From the NCBI GenBank assembly GCA_031363945.1, contig JANLVJ010000059.1:1-42653 (forward strand): 42,653 bases of DNA. The letters are read 5' to 3'. This DNA comes from JANLVJ01 sp031363945 (GTDB lineage Bacteria > Bacteroidota > Bacteroidia > Sphingobacteriales > Sphingobacteriaceae). Both the position numbers and the translations under genes were made by a program. The notes beneath the pieces are model-generated. The model did no database searches and was not told the origin of the DNA. It saw nothing but the letters and a program-made list of their open reading frames with translations. Positions 8,545 through 17,179 of this stretch are shown piece by piece; positions within the stretch are counted from its first letter, which is position 1; each line of letters starts with the position of its first letter.

Positions 8545-9264
8545 TTAATTACCAGAAACAAGTACGTCTGCCAGATGCATAGTTTTAATAGGCAAGTTAT
8601 ACTTGTCAATGTAGCCCTGTAGATGCATCAGGCAGGAAGAATCAACTGATATAATGTAATCGGCCTTCAAAGCAAGAGCCGAATCAATTTTTTGCTGGGC
8701 CATAGCTACTGAGATAGGTTCGAATTTTACAGCAAACGTACCACCAAAACCGCAACAGGTTTCACAATCTTCAGATTCAAGCAGTTCAAGACCTTCAACT
8801 CGTCTTAACAGTTCACGTGGCTCCTGTTTGATACCGCATTCTCTTAAGGCCCCACATGAATCATGGTAAACTGCCCGCCCTTTTAATTTAGCTCCAAAAT
8901 CATAAAAATAGATCTTATCGGTCAGGAATTCACTCAGCTCGTACATATTACTCTGAATATTCCGACACTTATTATGTAGTAACGTATTAGTAAATAAATC
9001 GTTGTAGTAAGTCTTGACCATGCCTTTACAGGAACCTGACAGAGAGACAATAACATCCTGTTCATTAAAGTCGTTTAAAAACTTAGTGCCCACAGATTTT
9101 GCCTCATCCCAAAACCCTGCATTAAAGGGAGGCTGCCCACAACAGGTTTGCTGTGGATTGTAATTGACTTTACAACCTGCTTTTTCCAATACCTTTATAG
9201 CATTAAATGCAGTTTCAGGGAAAAGCTGATCTACAAAACAGGGTACAAAAAGCTGAACATTCAT
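8545..9264 (-). CDS. LutA/YkgE-type (Fe-S)-binding cysteine-rich oxidoreductase subunit
   Basis: The 239-residue protein has two cysteine-rich (CCG) domains. The first reads FVPCFVDQLFP then TCCGQPPFNAG and SGSCKGM. The second reads HDSCGALRECG then CETCCGFGGTF and SVDSSCLMHL. This is the pattern of LutA/YkgE, a subunit of L-lactate/glycolate oxidation complexes related to HdrB and GlpC. In other genomes lutA is next to lutB and lutC; neither is in this window, so partners must be elsewhere or the role differs. It is cytoplasmic with no signal peptide. It lies 47 nt after recQ on the same strand and could be co-transcribed. The family is certain; the substrate is not. Confidence 0.88.
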   Translation of the reverse strand: MNVQLFVPCFVDQLFPETAFNAIKVLEKAGCKVNYNPQQTCCGQPPFNAGFWDEAKSVGTKFLNDFNEQDVIVSLSGSCKGMVKTYYNDLFTNTLLHNKCRNIQSNMYELSEFLTDKIYFYDFGAKLKGRAVYHDSCGALRECGIKQEPRELLRRVEGLELLESEDCETCCGFGGTFAVKFEPISVAMAQQKIDSALALKADYIISVDSSCLMHLQGYIDKYNLPIKTMHLADVLVSGN

Positions 9265-9311
9265 GCGTTTAAGATGAAGATAATATAGGGGTTAATTTCT
9301 AATAAGTTTTA

Positions 9312-11210
9312 CTATGAAATCGCAACTAAAGACAATTGACCAAGTCTAAATTCAACAAGGCCTGAGTCAATACAAAAACGAACAATATCAAGCAGTTCAA
9401 CTTCTGCCGTTTCTGAAAAATATAACTTCAGATCATTAAGCTCCAACGGTTTATTTTTCAACAAGTCTAAAAGTAATATTTTAATACTTTCTCTGTTAAG
9501 AGGTTTCATTTTTCGCTGCAAACAAATATCACATCTTTCGCAATTTTGATGTGTGTCTTCACCAAAATACGCAAGCAGTACTGTATTTCTGCAAACAGTA
9601 TGATTTATAATGTACCCAAGAATTGCATCAAGCTGAACCCGTTGATTGATTTTCTTTTGACGGTAAGTGGCAAAATCTATTTGCAAATTGCCAGAATCTA
9701 CCCGACCATTTTTAAAACAAAATTGTGGCATTTCAGTTCGCGGTGAAAACCTGATTATTTTGTTCAAATGCAAAAAATTTAATTCTGCAAGAATTTCATC
9801 TTCATTTAATTGGGTAATCAGACCTAATTCTTTTTCATTGATTCTGAGATCGTTTTCAAAAATACCTCCATAGGATCTTAACAAAGCTTGAATTAAGGAA
9901 TTTGACCGGGGATAACCCTTCATAAAAGATGAAAGCCCTGATTGGGAAACTAAAAATTTGACTTTTGAAGGATTTAATACCCCATCGTTGAGCGAGATTA
10001 AAGAATTCTGATCTAGAATTTTAAGGCATATAAGTACATGCGTATTTTTAAAGTTATTGCGGATACAGAAGCTATTTAAATCAAAATTAAAATACTGACC
10101 CTCTCCCGAACCAATTCCAACCTGATAAAGTTCTGCAAGTGCCTGATATACAATTCGGATCTCTCCTATTGCAGGAAAACTTTCTAAAAAGAGCCTTTCA
10201 GCCTCAGCAATATCGGTTTTGTTATAGATCAATATGGCTTCAGCTCTTGCTTCATCTCTGCCAGCCCTGCCTGCTTCCTGATAAAATGCTTCCAGGTTTT
10301 GGGGTGGTGCATAGTGAATAACTGAACGCACATCGGGCTTATCAATACCCATACCAAAAGCATTGGTAGCTACAATGACTCTAAGTTTGTTAGTTACCCA
10401 GGCAAACTGGATATTCTCACGTTCTTTCAATTCAAGACCGGCATGGTAGTATCCGGCAGAAATCCCGTTTCTTGCAAGAATCAGGGCTATATCACTAGCC
10501 TGCCTTCTGGTTCTTACATACACAATAGAAGAACCAGGGAAACTTTCTAGTAATTCTATAATTTTTTTTACTTTATCATCTGCTTCAAGTACATTATAGT
10601 AGAGGTTCTCCCGATAAAAGCTTTTACTGATCACATGCGGAAGCTTGAATTTCAGCTGTTTTTGAATATCGACACTTACAGCTTGAGTTGCAGTGGCTGT
10701 CAATGCAAGTACAGGAACAGATGGTACAAGTTCTCTGAGTGCCACAATTTCAAGATAAGAAGGCCTGAAATCATAACCCCATTGTGAAATACAATGAGCT
10801 TCATCAACCGCAATCAGGTTAATCTTCATTTTCTTTATCCGCTCTCTGACTAAACTTGATCTCAGACGCTCTGGTGATAAATAAAGTAGCTTAATGCCGT
10901 TATAAATACAATCATCAAGTGTCTGGTCTATTTCATGGTAACTCATTCCTGAAATAAGTAAACTTACCGGGACCCCTCGTGATGACAGGTTTGAGACCTG
11001 ATCTTTCATTAAGGCAATCAGCGGTGAAACAACAAGACAGATACCTTCCATGACTAGAGCAGGAACCTGGAAGCAGATTGACTTGCCCCCACCTGTGGGT
11101 AGTAAAGCCAGCGTATCGTTGCCGGCAATTACAGACTCGATAATTTCTAGTTGTAAAGGCCTGAAAACTGTGTATCCCCAATATTTTTCGAGTACCTCAA
11201 TCGAATTCAA
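9312..11210 (-). CDS. RecQ-family ATP-dependent DNA helicase
   Basis: The protein has 632 residues. Superfamily 2 motifs are clear: motif 0 GYTVFRPLQLEII, Walker A LLPTGGGKS (37-45), DEAH (136-139), the RecQ aromatic-rich loop ISQWGYDFRPSYL, TATAT, and motif VI QEAGRAGRDEARAE. The zinc-binding region has C..NC.RCDIC near residues 546-563. The C-terminus seems to lack a normal HRDC domain, having only a winged-helix-like tail, so this is a short RecQ like those found in Bacteroidota besides the full-length one. It unwinds DNA 3'-5' in recombination and fork repair. The initiator is TTG at 11210, directly before the conserved EVLEKYWGYTVFRPLQ; no ATG lies nearby. tRNA-Thr is 40 nt upstream. Confidence 0.95.
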   Translation of the reverse strand: MNSIEVLEKYWGYTVFRPLQLEIIESVIAGNDTLALLPTGGGKSICFQVPALVMEGICLVVSPLIALMKDQVSNLSSRGVPVSLLISGMSYHEIDQTLDDCIYNGIKLLYLSPERLRSSLVRERIKKMKINLIAVDEAHCISQWGYDFRPSYLEIVALRELVPSVPVLALTATATQAVSVDIQKQLKFKLPHVISKSFYRENLYYNVLEADDKVKKIIELLESFPGSSIVYVRTRRQASDIALILARNGISAGYYHAGLELKERENIQFAWVTNKLRVIVATNAFGMGIDKPDVRSVIHYAPPQNLEAFYQEAGRAGRDEARAEAILIYNKTDIAEAERLFLESFPAIGEIRIVYQALAELYQVGIGSGEGQYFNFDLNSFCIRNNFKNTHVLICLKILDQNSLISLNDGVLNPSKVKFLVSQSGLSSFMKGYPRSNSLIQALLRSYGGIFENDLRINEKELGLITQLNEDEILAELNFLHLNKIIRFSPRTEMPQFCFKNGRVDSGNLQIDFATYRQKKINQRVQLDAILGYIINHTVCRNTVLLAYFGEDTHQNCERCDICLQRKMKPLNRESIKILLLDLLKNKPLELNDLKLYFSETAEVELLDIVRFCIDSGLVEFRLGQLSLVAIS

Positions 11211-11250
11211 ACCAGAATTTATAAGTTTATAGCGCTTGAGATCATAGATG

Positions 11251-11323
11251 AGCCTCCTACGGGAATCGAACCTGCGACCTACTCATTACGAATGAGTTGC
11301 TCTACCAACTGAGCTAAAGAGGC
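11251..11323 (-). tRNA. tRNA-Thr (anticodon CGU)
   Basis: A 73-nt cloverleaf on the minus strand. The acceptor GCCTCTT (11323-11317) pairs with AGGAGGC at the 3' end with one G-U pair. The D arm contains TAGCTCAGTTGGTAGAGC. The anticodon stem ACTCA/TGAGT carries the loop TTCGTAA, giving anticodon CGT. The T arm contains GGTTCGATTCC. CCA is not encoded (the genome reads T-CA-T after the acceptor). It reads ACG codons. Confidence 0.96.
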
Positions 11324-11333
11324 ATTTAAGTTT

Positions 11334-11341
11334 CAAATATA
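11334..11341 (-). promoter_or_regulatory. Candidate -7 box (TATATTTG) of tRNA-Thr
   Basis: Minus-strand TATATTTG lies ten bases before the 5' end of the mature tRNA, a natural distance for a tRNA promoter. A TTG element at -33 was not evident. Confidence 0.5.
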
Positions 11342-11374
11342 GTAATATGGTAAACTTAATACTTACTCACAGTC

Positions 11375-12424
11375 TTAACAATCACCATTAATACATTTTT
11401 TATCTGAACTCTCCATTTCAAGAGTTACGTGCTGGATATTTAATTGCTGAAGTTCCTGACGAGCAATAGTTTTAAGTAGTTCGGCATGTGTCAGGGTCAG
11501 GGTAGAATCCATAACCAAATGGGCCGTAAGGGCATTTTCAGTTGTACTAAGTGCCCAAACGTGCACATGATGTGCATCAAAAATACCAGGAATGGAACCC
11601 AGTTTGATACGTATTTTTTCAATATCTATACCCACCGGCACCCCGTCAAGGGTCAGAAATAAGCTTTTAATGAGTAAGCTCCACGTACCACCTAAAATAA
11701 TGATAGAGATTAAGATACTTATGATGGAATCAAGCCAAAACCAATGTGTAAAAAATATAATAATACCTGCAACCATGACACCAGCTGAAACCAGTGCATC
11801 GGCAGCAAGGTGCATATAGGCACTTTTTACATTGAGATCATTTTCTTTGTGTTTTAAGAATAACCAGGCACTTGCCGAATTAATTAATATTCCTATAAAT
11901 GCAATGACTGAAATAACAATTCCTTTAATTTCTACAGCCGGTTGCTGTAACCTGATTATAGCTGCATAAATAATTCCTACTGTAATTACAAGCAAAAGAA
12001 TTCCATTAATTAAGGATGTTAAAATGGTAGTTTTTTTATAGCCATAAGTGAATTTTTCTGATGATTTGACTTTCGCCAACCGGATAGCGGCGAGGGCTAT
12101 CAAAAGGCTGGCAACATCACCCAGGTTATGACCAGCATCTGATAGTAAGGCCAATGAATGAAACCAAAGGCCTGATCCAATGCCGATTATTACCATTATT
12201 GAATTCAGAATTATTCCTAGTATAAACGATCTCGTCAGATTATCGGGAATTACATTGCCATGATCATGATGATGGCCAAAATGAAAATGAGAATGATCAT
12301 GCGTATGATCACCCTGAACGGTATGTGAATGACCCGCCTCAGATGTACATTCATGAATAAGTCTAACTTTGGTAGAAGACTTAACTATAGGTTTATTAAT
12401 AGGTAAATTCGTTTCTTCTTGCAT
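11375..12424 (-). CDS. Cation diffusion facilitator (CzcD/ZitB-like) metal exporter
   Basis: From the preferred start the protein has 349 residues. A histidine-rich N-terminus (HSHTVQGDHTHDHSHFHFGHHHDHG) binds metal and precedes six predicted membrane helices. Helix II carries DAGHNLGD and helix V carries HLAADALVSAG, the two half-sites (D/H-x3-D) that form the transport zinc site. The cytoplasmic C-terminal domain includes HHVHVWALSTTENALTAHL. The substrate is probably Zn2+, possibly Co2+ or Cd2+, effluxed by proton antiport at the inner membrane. The open frame reaches 12463, but a TATTTTTG -7-like box covers 12461-12468, so the ATG at 12424 (or 12445) is preferred. It is divergent from egtB. 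Confidence 0.93.
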   Translation of the reverse strand: MQEETNLPINKPIVKSSTKVRLIHECTSEAGHSHTVQGDHTHDHSHFHFGHHHDHGNVIPDNLTRSFILGIILNSIMVIIGIGSGLWFHSLALLSDAGHNLGDVASLLIALAAIRLAKVKSSEKFTYGYKKTTILTSLINGILLLVITVGIIYAAIIRLQQPAVEIKGIVISVIAFIGILINSASAWLFLKHKENDLNVKSAYMHLAADALVSAGVMVAGIIIFFTHWFWLDSIISILISIIILGGTWSLLIKSLFLTLDGVPVGIDIEKIRIKLGSIPGIFDAHHVHVWALSTTENALTAHLVMDSTLTLTHAELLKTIARQELQQLNIQHVTLEMESSDKKCINGDC

Positions 12425-12460
12425 GATTTTTATACCCTTAGGCATGACCTGAGGATTAGC

Positions 12461-12468
12461 CAAAAATA
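12461..12468 (-). promoter_or_regulatory. Candidate -7 box (TATTTTTG) of the CDF exporter
   Basis: The box matches TAnnTTTG on the minus strand and overlaps the most distal possible start codon of the exporter gene. If it is used, translation must begin downstream, at 12445 or 12424. Confidence 0.4.
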
Positions 12469-12564
12469 AGAAACAATTTTTAGATGCATTAGTTATATCT
12501 CAGTTCTGATTAACGATTAATTGGCACGAATTTTTCTTCTTTCAATAAACAGATCATTCTCTAC

Positions 12565-13809
12565 TTGGCTACTACATTGAAAAACACTGTTTTAACTGAA
12601 CAACTCTCAAATACCTTAACCGAACAATTTCGTTTGGTTAGAAAGCATACAGAGTCAATCTGTAAAAACCTGCACCCTGAGGATTTACAGTTGCAGGCAT
12701 CTGACTTTGCAAGTCCGGCGAAATGGCATCTTGCCCATACAAGCTGGTTCTTTGAGACTTTTTTACTTAAGCCTTATTTTGCTGGTTACAATGAATTTAA
12801 CGAGACCTATAATTTTTTTTTCAACAGTTATTACGAAAGTGTAGGTAAAAGAAATCCAAGGCCCAACCGGGGCTTAATGAGCAGACCATATGCAACAGAG
12901 GTGTTTTCATACAGAAAATATGTAGATGAACATATGGTAATTCTCTTATCTGGTGAACAGTTTGATGACGCCGGGTTTACAATGCTTTTTGAACTTGGAC
13001 TTCAACATGAGCAGCAACATCAGGAGCTTCTTTTGACTGATATTAAATATGCTTTATCACTAAATCCGCTTTTTCCAGCCGTATACGATCTTCATGAAAA
13101 CAGAATTGAAGATAACATAGAATTCTTTGAAGCGCACAGCCATGACAATGCCTGGATTAGTTTTGAAGAGGGCATATATGAAATTGGAGCAAGTGGTTCT
13201 GCTTTCTCCTTTGATAATGAGCACCCCAGACATAAAAGTTTTTTAGCGTCTTATTCTGTCAGAAAAAACCTGGTTACAAATAGAGAGTTTCTTGAGTTTA
13301 TGAATTCCGGCGGCTATTCTAATTTTAATTACTGGCATGCAGATGCCCGGCCATGGATCAATGAGAATGAAATTTCTTCTCCCTTATACTGGACCAAAAA
13401 AGAAAATGAGTGGTTTCACTATACGCTAAATGGATTAACGCCCTTAAATTTAGATGCCCCAGTTACGCATATAAGCTTTTATGAAGCTTTTGCATTTGCT
13501 GAATGGTTTGGTATGAGATTGCTTACTGAACAAGAATGGGAAATAGCTTCTACAAAACTCAACTGGGGAACACGCTGGGAGTGGACAAGTTCAGCTTACC
13601 TGCCATATCCGGGTTTTGAACATGCTGCCGGCGCTTTAGGTGAATACAATGGCAAGTTCATGGTCAACCAGATGGTTCTCAGAGGTGCCTCTTTGGCAAC
13701 TCCGGCATCGCATAGCAGACCAACGTATCGAAATTTTTTTAATCCGCCACTGCGCTGGCAGTTTACAGGCATAAGGTTAGCTAGAAAACATGGAACTATC
13801 AATACATAG
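12565..13809 (+). CDS. egtB: Ergothioneine biosynthesis sulfoxide synthase EgtB
   Basis: The 414-residue protein starts at TTG (12565); no ATG is available before the conserved region. The N-terminal DinB-like domain has KWHLAHTSWFFETF at about 53-66 and the iron-binding HX3HXE as HEQQHQE (H148, H152, E154). The C-terminal FGE-sulfatase-like domain includes PVTHISFYEAFAFAEW, LRGASLATPASHSRPTYRNFF and a final RWQFTGIRLAR. EgtB is a non-haem iron enzyme that joins hercynine to cysteine or gamma-glutamylcysteine with O2 to give the sulfoxide. Its stop overlaps egtD by 20 nt, so translation is coupled. No egtA, egtC or egtE is present here. The final C-S lyase step must be encoded elsewhere, and the thiol donor cannot be settled from this window. 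Confidence 0.95.
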   Translation: MATTLKNTVLTEQLSNTLTEQFRLVRKHTESICKNLHPEDLQLQASDFASPAKWHLAHTSWFFETFLLKPYFAGYNEFNETYNFFFNSYYESVGKRNPRPNRGLMSRPYATEVFSYRKYVDEHMVILLSGEQFDDAGFTMLFELGLQHEQQHQELLLTDIKYALSLNPLFPAVYDLHENRIEDNIEFFEAHSHDNAWISFEEGIYEIGASGSAFSFDNEHPRHKSFLASYSVRKNLVTNREFLEFMNSGGYSNFNYWHADARPWINENEISSPLYWTKKENEWFHYTLNGLTPLNLDAPVTHISFYEAFAFAEWFGMRLLTEQEWEIASTKLNWGTRWEWTSSAYLPYPGFEHAAGALGEYNGKFMVNQMVLRGASLATPASHSRPTYRNFFNPPLRWQFTGIRLARKHGTINT

Positions 13810-14743
13810 AACACCCTTTGCTGAAGATGTTGAATCAGGCCTTAATAGTTCCCCGAAAAATCTTCATTCGATGTACTTTTATGATAAAGTCGGTGATGAT
13901 ATTTTCAGAGAAATCATGGCCATGCCAGAGTATTACCTGACGAGAAGTGAACATGAAATTTTAACAGCCAATAAACAGGCTATTTTTGAGAGTCTGAAGA
14001 ATACAAAATTTGAACTGATTGAATTTGGTGCAGGTGATGCTTACAAGACCAAGATTTTATTGCACCATTTCACAGAGCAGGAAGCCAATTTCCAATATAT
14101 ACCAATTGATATATCAGAAAATATTCTGAAAACCCTTTCTAATTCTTTGCACCAGGAATTACCAACGCTCAAAATAAAAACTGTGGTTGGGGAATATTTC
14201 AAGTCACTTGCACAGCTAAGTCAAACCGATACGACCAGAAAACTGGTGTTATTTCTGGGGTCAAACATTGGCAATATGGATGCTTTGCATGCTGAGATTT
14301 TTCTTCGTCGTATCTATGCTAACCTAAACCCAGGTGATCTTTTATTATTAGGTGCTGATTTAAAAAAAGATCCAAGAACTATTCTCGCTGCTTATAACGA
14401 TGCCCATGGTATAACAGCACGTTTTAATATGAATTTACTTGTTCGTATTAATGGTGAACTTGAAGCAAATTTTGATGTGAATAAATTTTATCATTATCCG
14501 ATTTATGACCCCGTGTCAGGCACTGCAAAAAGCTTTATTATTAGCAAATATGACCAGGATGTCATTATAAAATCACTTGATCAGGTTATTAGCTTCAAGG
14601 CGGGAGAACAAATAGCAACAGAGATTTCGCAAAAATATGTTTTAGAAGATTTTCAGAACTGGGCAGACACAACAGGATTCCACCTGAGAAGAATATTTAC
14701 AGATAATAAAAAATCGTTCGCCAATATTTTATACGTAAAATAA
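13790..14743 (+). CDS. egtD: L-histidine N-alpha-methyltransferase EgtD
   Basis: The 317-residue protein is close to the EgtD standard (about 320). The N-terminal region has YFYDKVGDDIFREIMAMPEYYLTR, containing the EgtD histidine-binding tyrosine segment (EYYLTR). The SAM site ELIEFGAGDAYKT lies at residues 75-87, and FLGSNIGNMD and LLLGADLKKDP follow. It trimethylates histidine to hercynine, the first step of ergothioneine synthesis. The ATG at 13790 lies inside the end of egtB, indicating translational coupling. A hairpin terminator follows 7 nt after the stop. Confidence 0.96.
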   Translation: MELSIHRTPFAEDVESGLNSSPKNLHSMYFYDKVGDDIFREIMAMPEYYLTRSEHEILTANKQAIFESLKNTKFELIEFGAGDAYKTKILLHHFTEQEANFQYIPIDISENILKTLSNSLHQELPTLKIKTVVGEYFKSLAQLSQTDTTRKLVLFLGSNIGNMDALHAEIFLRRIYANLNPGDLLLLGADLKKDPRTILAAYNDAHGITARFNMNLLVRINGELEANFDVNKFYHYPIYDPVSGTAKSFIISKYDQDVIIKSLDQVISFKAGEQIATEISQKYVLEDFQNWADTTGFHLRRIFTDNKKSFANILYVK

Positions 14744-14750
14744 TAGAACT

Positions 14751-14781
14751 ATAGAGCCGATTGATTATCGTTCGGCTCTAT
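14751..14781. terminator. Hairpin between convergent egtD and the isomerase-like gene
   Basis: ATAGAGCCGA (14751-14760) pairs perfectly with TCGGCTCTAT (14772-14781) around an 11-nt loop. The stem is strong, but there is no long T run on either side. The position between convergent genes supports a bidirectional stop or mRNA 3'-end stabiliser. Confidence 0.6.
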
Positions 14782-14811
14782 GAGAATTCAAACTTCAGGC
14801 AAGTTTCCCTA

Positions 14812-15648
14812 TTAAAAACCAGCAATAAGTGTATTAAAAAAGTTAATACTTTGACTGATTTCAGACATGTTATCAGCTGGGTTTGATTCATACTCAATAG
14901 ACATCATACCTTTAAAATGCTGACGGTTTAGTTCAGTGAAAACTGCTTTCATATCGTTACCACCCTTACCCCAGATTGTTTCTTCTGAAGGGTCTTTTGC
15001 ATCGATAACATCTTTAAGATGCACCTCAATTATATGCCCTTGTAATTTCTTCAAACTTTCAACAGCATTTAGACCTGACCTGCGCCAGTGCCCAACATCT
15101 GAACAAGAGCCAACGCGAGAAGAAGTAGCAAGCTTCAATGCTGTTAAAAGTGTGTCGGGATGCCAGTAGTGAGATGGCTGTGGATGATTATGGATAGCAA
15201 TGTTCACTTTATACTTATCACAAAGCAATGAAATATAAGCTAGGTCTTCTGGGTTAGGCTCGGCAACAATGTTCTCAAGACCCATGGTTTTTGCAAACAG
15301 AAAAATCTGTTCCCATTCTTCATGGCTTTTTATATTGACCACTCCATAAGAGACCATTTTAATACCTTTTTTATGGAGAAGATCAAGCACCTGTTTTATC
15401 TTTTCGGGCGTCATGTTAAAATCAAGACCTCCTTCAATACCAGCGCCAATCTTTTGACCAGGATACCCTTCTACATAATGAAGACCAAGCTGTTTTATTT
15501 TGTCAAGAGCTTCAGAGAAGCTGAAATTTCTAAAAGTCCAAGCCTGAACACCAAGCTTCCATCCTAATTTCTCAGCTTTCGATTGAGCAAAACTACTATA
15601 TGATAAAAATACAAAAAGCGAGAATATTATGAATATTTTCGCTTTCAT
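14812..15648 (-). CDS. Secreted sugar phosphate isomerase/epimerase-like TIM-barrel protein
   Basis: About 278 residues from the ATG at 15648 (the frame opens at 15669). A signal peptide (MKAKIFIIFSLFVFLSYSSFAQ) precedes a xylose-isomerase-like AP endonuclease-2 type TIM barrel: WKLGVQAWTFRNFSFSEALDKI, YVEGYPGQ, NIAIHNHPQP, GSCSDVGHWRRSG, EVHLKDV and a final GMMSIEYE. Metal-ligand candidates are the conserved Glu, His and Asp in these strands. Such exported members are common in Bacteroidota and act on sugars or inositols; the substrate is not predictable. It is transcribed in the same direction as the carotenoid genes, about 50 nt after crtZ, but is probably not part of that pathway. Confidence 0.85.
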   Translation of the reverse strand: MKAKIFIIFSLFVFLSYSSFAQSKAEKLGWKLGVQAWTFRNFSFSEALDKIKQLGLHYVEGYPGQKIGAGIEGGLDFNMTPEKIKQVLDLLHKKGIKMVSYGVVNIKSHEEWEQIFLFAKTMGLENIVAEPNPEDLAYISLLCDKYKVNIAIHNHPQPSHYWHPDTLLTALKLATSSRVGSCSDVGHWRRSGLNAVESLKKLQGHIIEVHLKDVIDAKDPSEETIWGKGGNDMKAVFTELNRQHFKGMMSIEYESNPADNMSEISQSINFFNTLIAGF

Positions 15649-15720
15649 TTGACTTTGGTTAGAATTCATACTACAAGTTTAGTTTATAATCTAACTAACT
15701 TACAGATTATTAAAATAATA

Positions 15721-16182
15721 TTAAGCTCTGATTTTAAAACGATCATAATACTTTTTATGAACTAGTAACATACCAAAAGACTCCCCTTTATCTTTGCCTA
15801 AATGCTTATGATGCATTTTGTGTGCAAGCCTTACAACACGCAGGTATTTATTTTCAGATTTTGCAAACCAGCTAAAGCGTTTATGAATCAAGACTTCATG
15901 TACCAGAAAATAAGCAAAACCATAGAGTAATATACCCAGACCGATAGAGAAAAGCCATAATTGGTTTGTATTCCCTCCAATAAAAATGCAAAAAAAACTG
16001 GGAACAGCAAAAATGAGAAAGAAAGCATCATTTTTTTCAAAGAAACCAGGATGAGGTTCATGATGGTCTTTGTGCAGACTCCATAGGAAACCATGCATTA
16101 CATATTTGTGGGTCAGCCATGCGATAGCTTCCATTAAGAAAAAAATACCTGCTACTATACCTATATTAATTATAATGCTCAT
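15721..16182 (-). CDS. crtZ: Beta-carotene hydroxylase
   Basis: About 153 residues from the ATG at 16182 (MSIIINIGIVAG). An upstream ATG at 16209 and a TTG at 16218 are also in frame. It is a membrane di-iron hydroxylase with the eight-histidine pattern of CrtZ: HKYVMH, HKDHH, HEVLIH and HKMHH, separated by hydrophobic helices. It hydroxylates both beta-ionone rings of beta-carotene to give zeaxanthin. Last of the crtI-crtY-crtB-crtZ series on the minus strand, it lies about 50 nt after crtB. The family also holds related sterol desaturases, but the length, the histidine set and the neighbours favour CrtZ. Confidence 0.93.
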   Translation of the reverse strand: MSIIINIGIVAGIFFLMEAIAWLTHKYVMHGFLWSLHKDHHEPHPGFFEKNDAFFLIFAVPSFFCIFIGGNTNQLWLFSIGLGILLYGFAYFLVHEVLIHKRFSWFAKSENKYLRVVRLAHKMHHKHLGKDKGESFGMLLVHKKYYDRFKIRA

Positions 16183-16236
16183 ACTATTTTTTTTTCTTGA
16201 GCCTTTCATTCTTTGCAAGGCACATTATTATTGATA

Positions 16237-17088
16237 TTAATCTATCAACACGTTCATTTTATTTTCAACGCTCGCGATTAAAACTATCATTACCTTATTA
16301 AAGTTTGGAATTCTAACCCTTTTTTCCATAATAACTGTAGAATCGAGTCGTTTAATTTTATTAAACAATGACAGGTAATATTTGTACGCAACAAAGACAC
16401 CAAATTTAGCCTGACTTGGTAATAATCTTATTCCTTCCCTGGCCATTTTAAAATCTGCTGCAATATCAGCCTCGATCACTGATTTCGTTGTTGCATTGAA
16501 ATTTGCCAGATCAAAATCTGGAAAATACGCACGGTTTAAACCCTGAATATCAGCTTTTAAATCACGCAAGAAATTTACCTTTTGAAAAGCTGCCCCTAAA
16601 GCCTGGGCGGTATGCTTTAACTGCTCATACTGGGCATGATTACCATTACAAAAAACATACAGACACATTAGACCTACAACTTCTGCTGAACCATAGATAT
16701 ATTCTCTTAATTCGTCGGCTGTTTTATAAATAGTCTTTTCGAGATCCATTTCCATGCTTCTAAAAAATGCAGTAATCAACTCTTCAGAAATCATGTACGT
16801 ATTTACAGTTTGCTGAAACGCCTGCAAGATCGGATTCAGACTGATTTTTCTATCAATGGCCTGAAAAGTATGTTCTTTGAATTCACTTAGAAGCAGTTCC
16901 TTCTCGTGATCATGAAACGTATCAACAATTTCGTCAGCCAGTCGTACAAAACCATAAATTGCATATACTGGTGTACGCATCGACGGATGAAGTAAATTAA
17001 TGGCCGATGAAAAAGACGTACTATACGATTCTGTTACAACACGGCTGCACTTTTGCGATACCTGACTAAAAAGTGTGATTGTATTCAT
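16237..17088 (-). CDS. crtB: Phytoene synthase
   Basis: A 283-residue trans-isoprenyl diphosphate synthase (squalene/phytoene synthase family). The first aspartate motif is DEIVD at residues 52-56 in VRLADEIVDTFHD, and the second is DLKAD at 176-180 in NFLRDLKADIQGLNRAYFP. The N-terminal SYSTSFSSAINLL and GAAFQKVNFLRD are typical of bacterial phytoene synthases. It condenses two geranylgeranyl diphosphates to phytoene through Mg2+ chelated by the aspartates. It sits between crtY (91 nt upstream) and crtZ. Squalene synthase is the alternative, but the cluster makes phytoene the likely product. Confidence 0.96.
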   Translation of the reverse strand: MNTITLFSQVSQKCSRVVTESYSTSFSSAINLLHPSMRTPVYAIYGFVRLADEIVDTFHDHEKELLLSEFKEHTFQAIDRKISLNPILQAFQQTVNTYMISEELITAFFRSMEMDLEKTIYKTADELREYIYGSAEVVGLMCLYVFCNGNHAQYEQLKHTAQALGAAFQKVNFLRDLKADIQGLNRAYFPDFDLANFNATTKSVIEADIAADFKMAREGIRLLPSQAKFGVFVAYKYYLSLFNKIKRLDSTVIMEKRVRIPNFNKVMIVLIASVENKMNVLID

Positions 17089-17179
17089 ACGGTTGTAGCA
17101 TTAATGGGGTGTAGATGAATTTCGCGCAGTTGGTTAACACCTAAAAACCACCTGATGTTTTATGAATAGTACAGATTCT

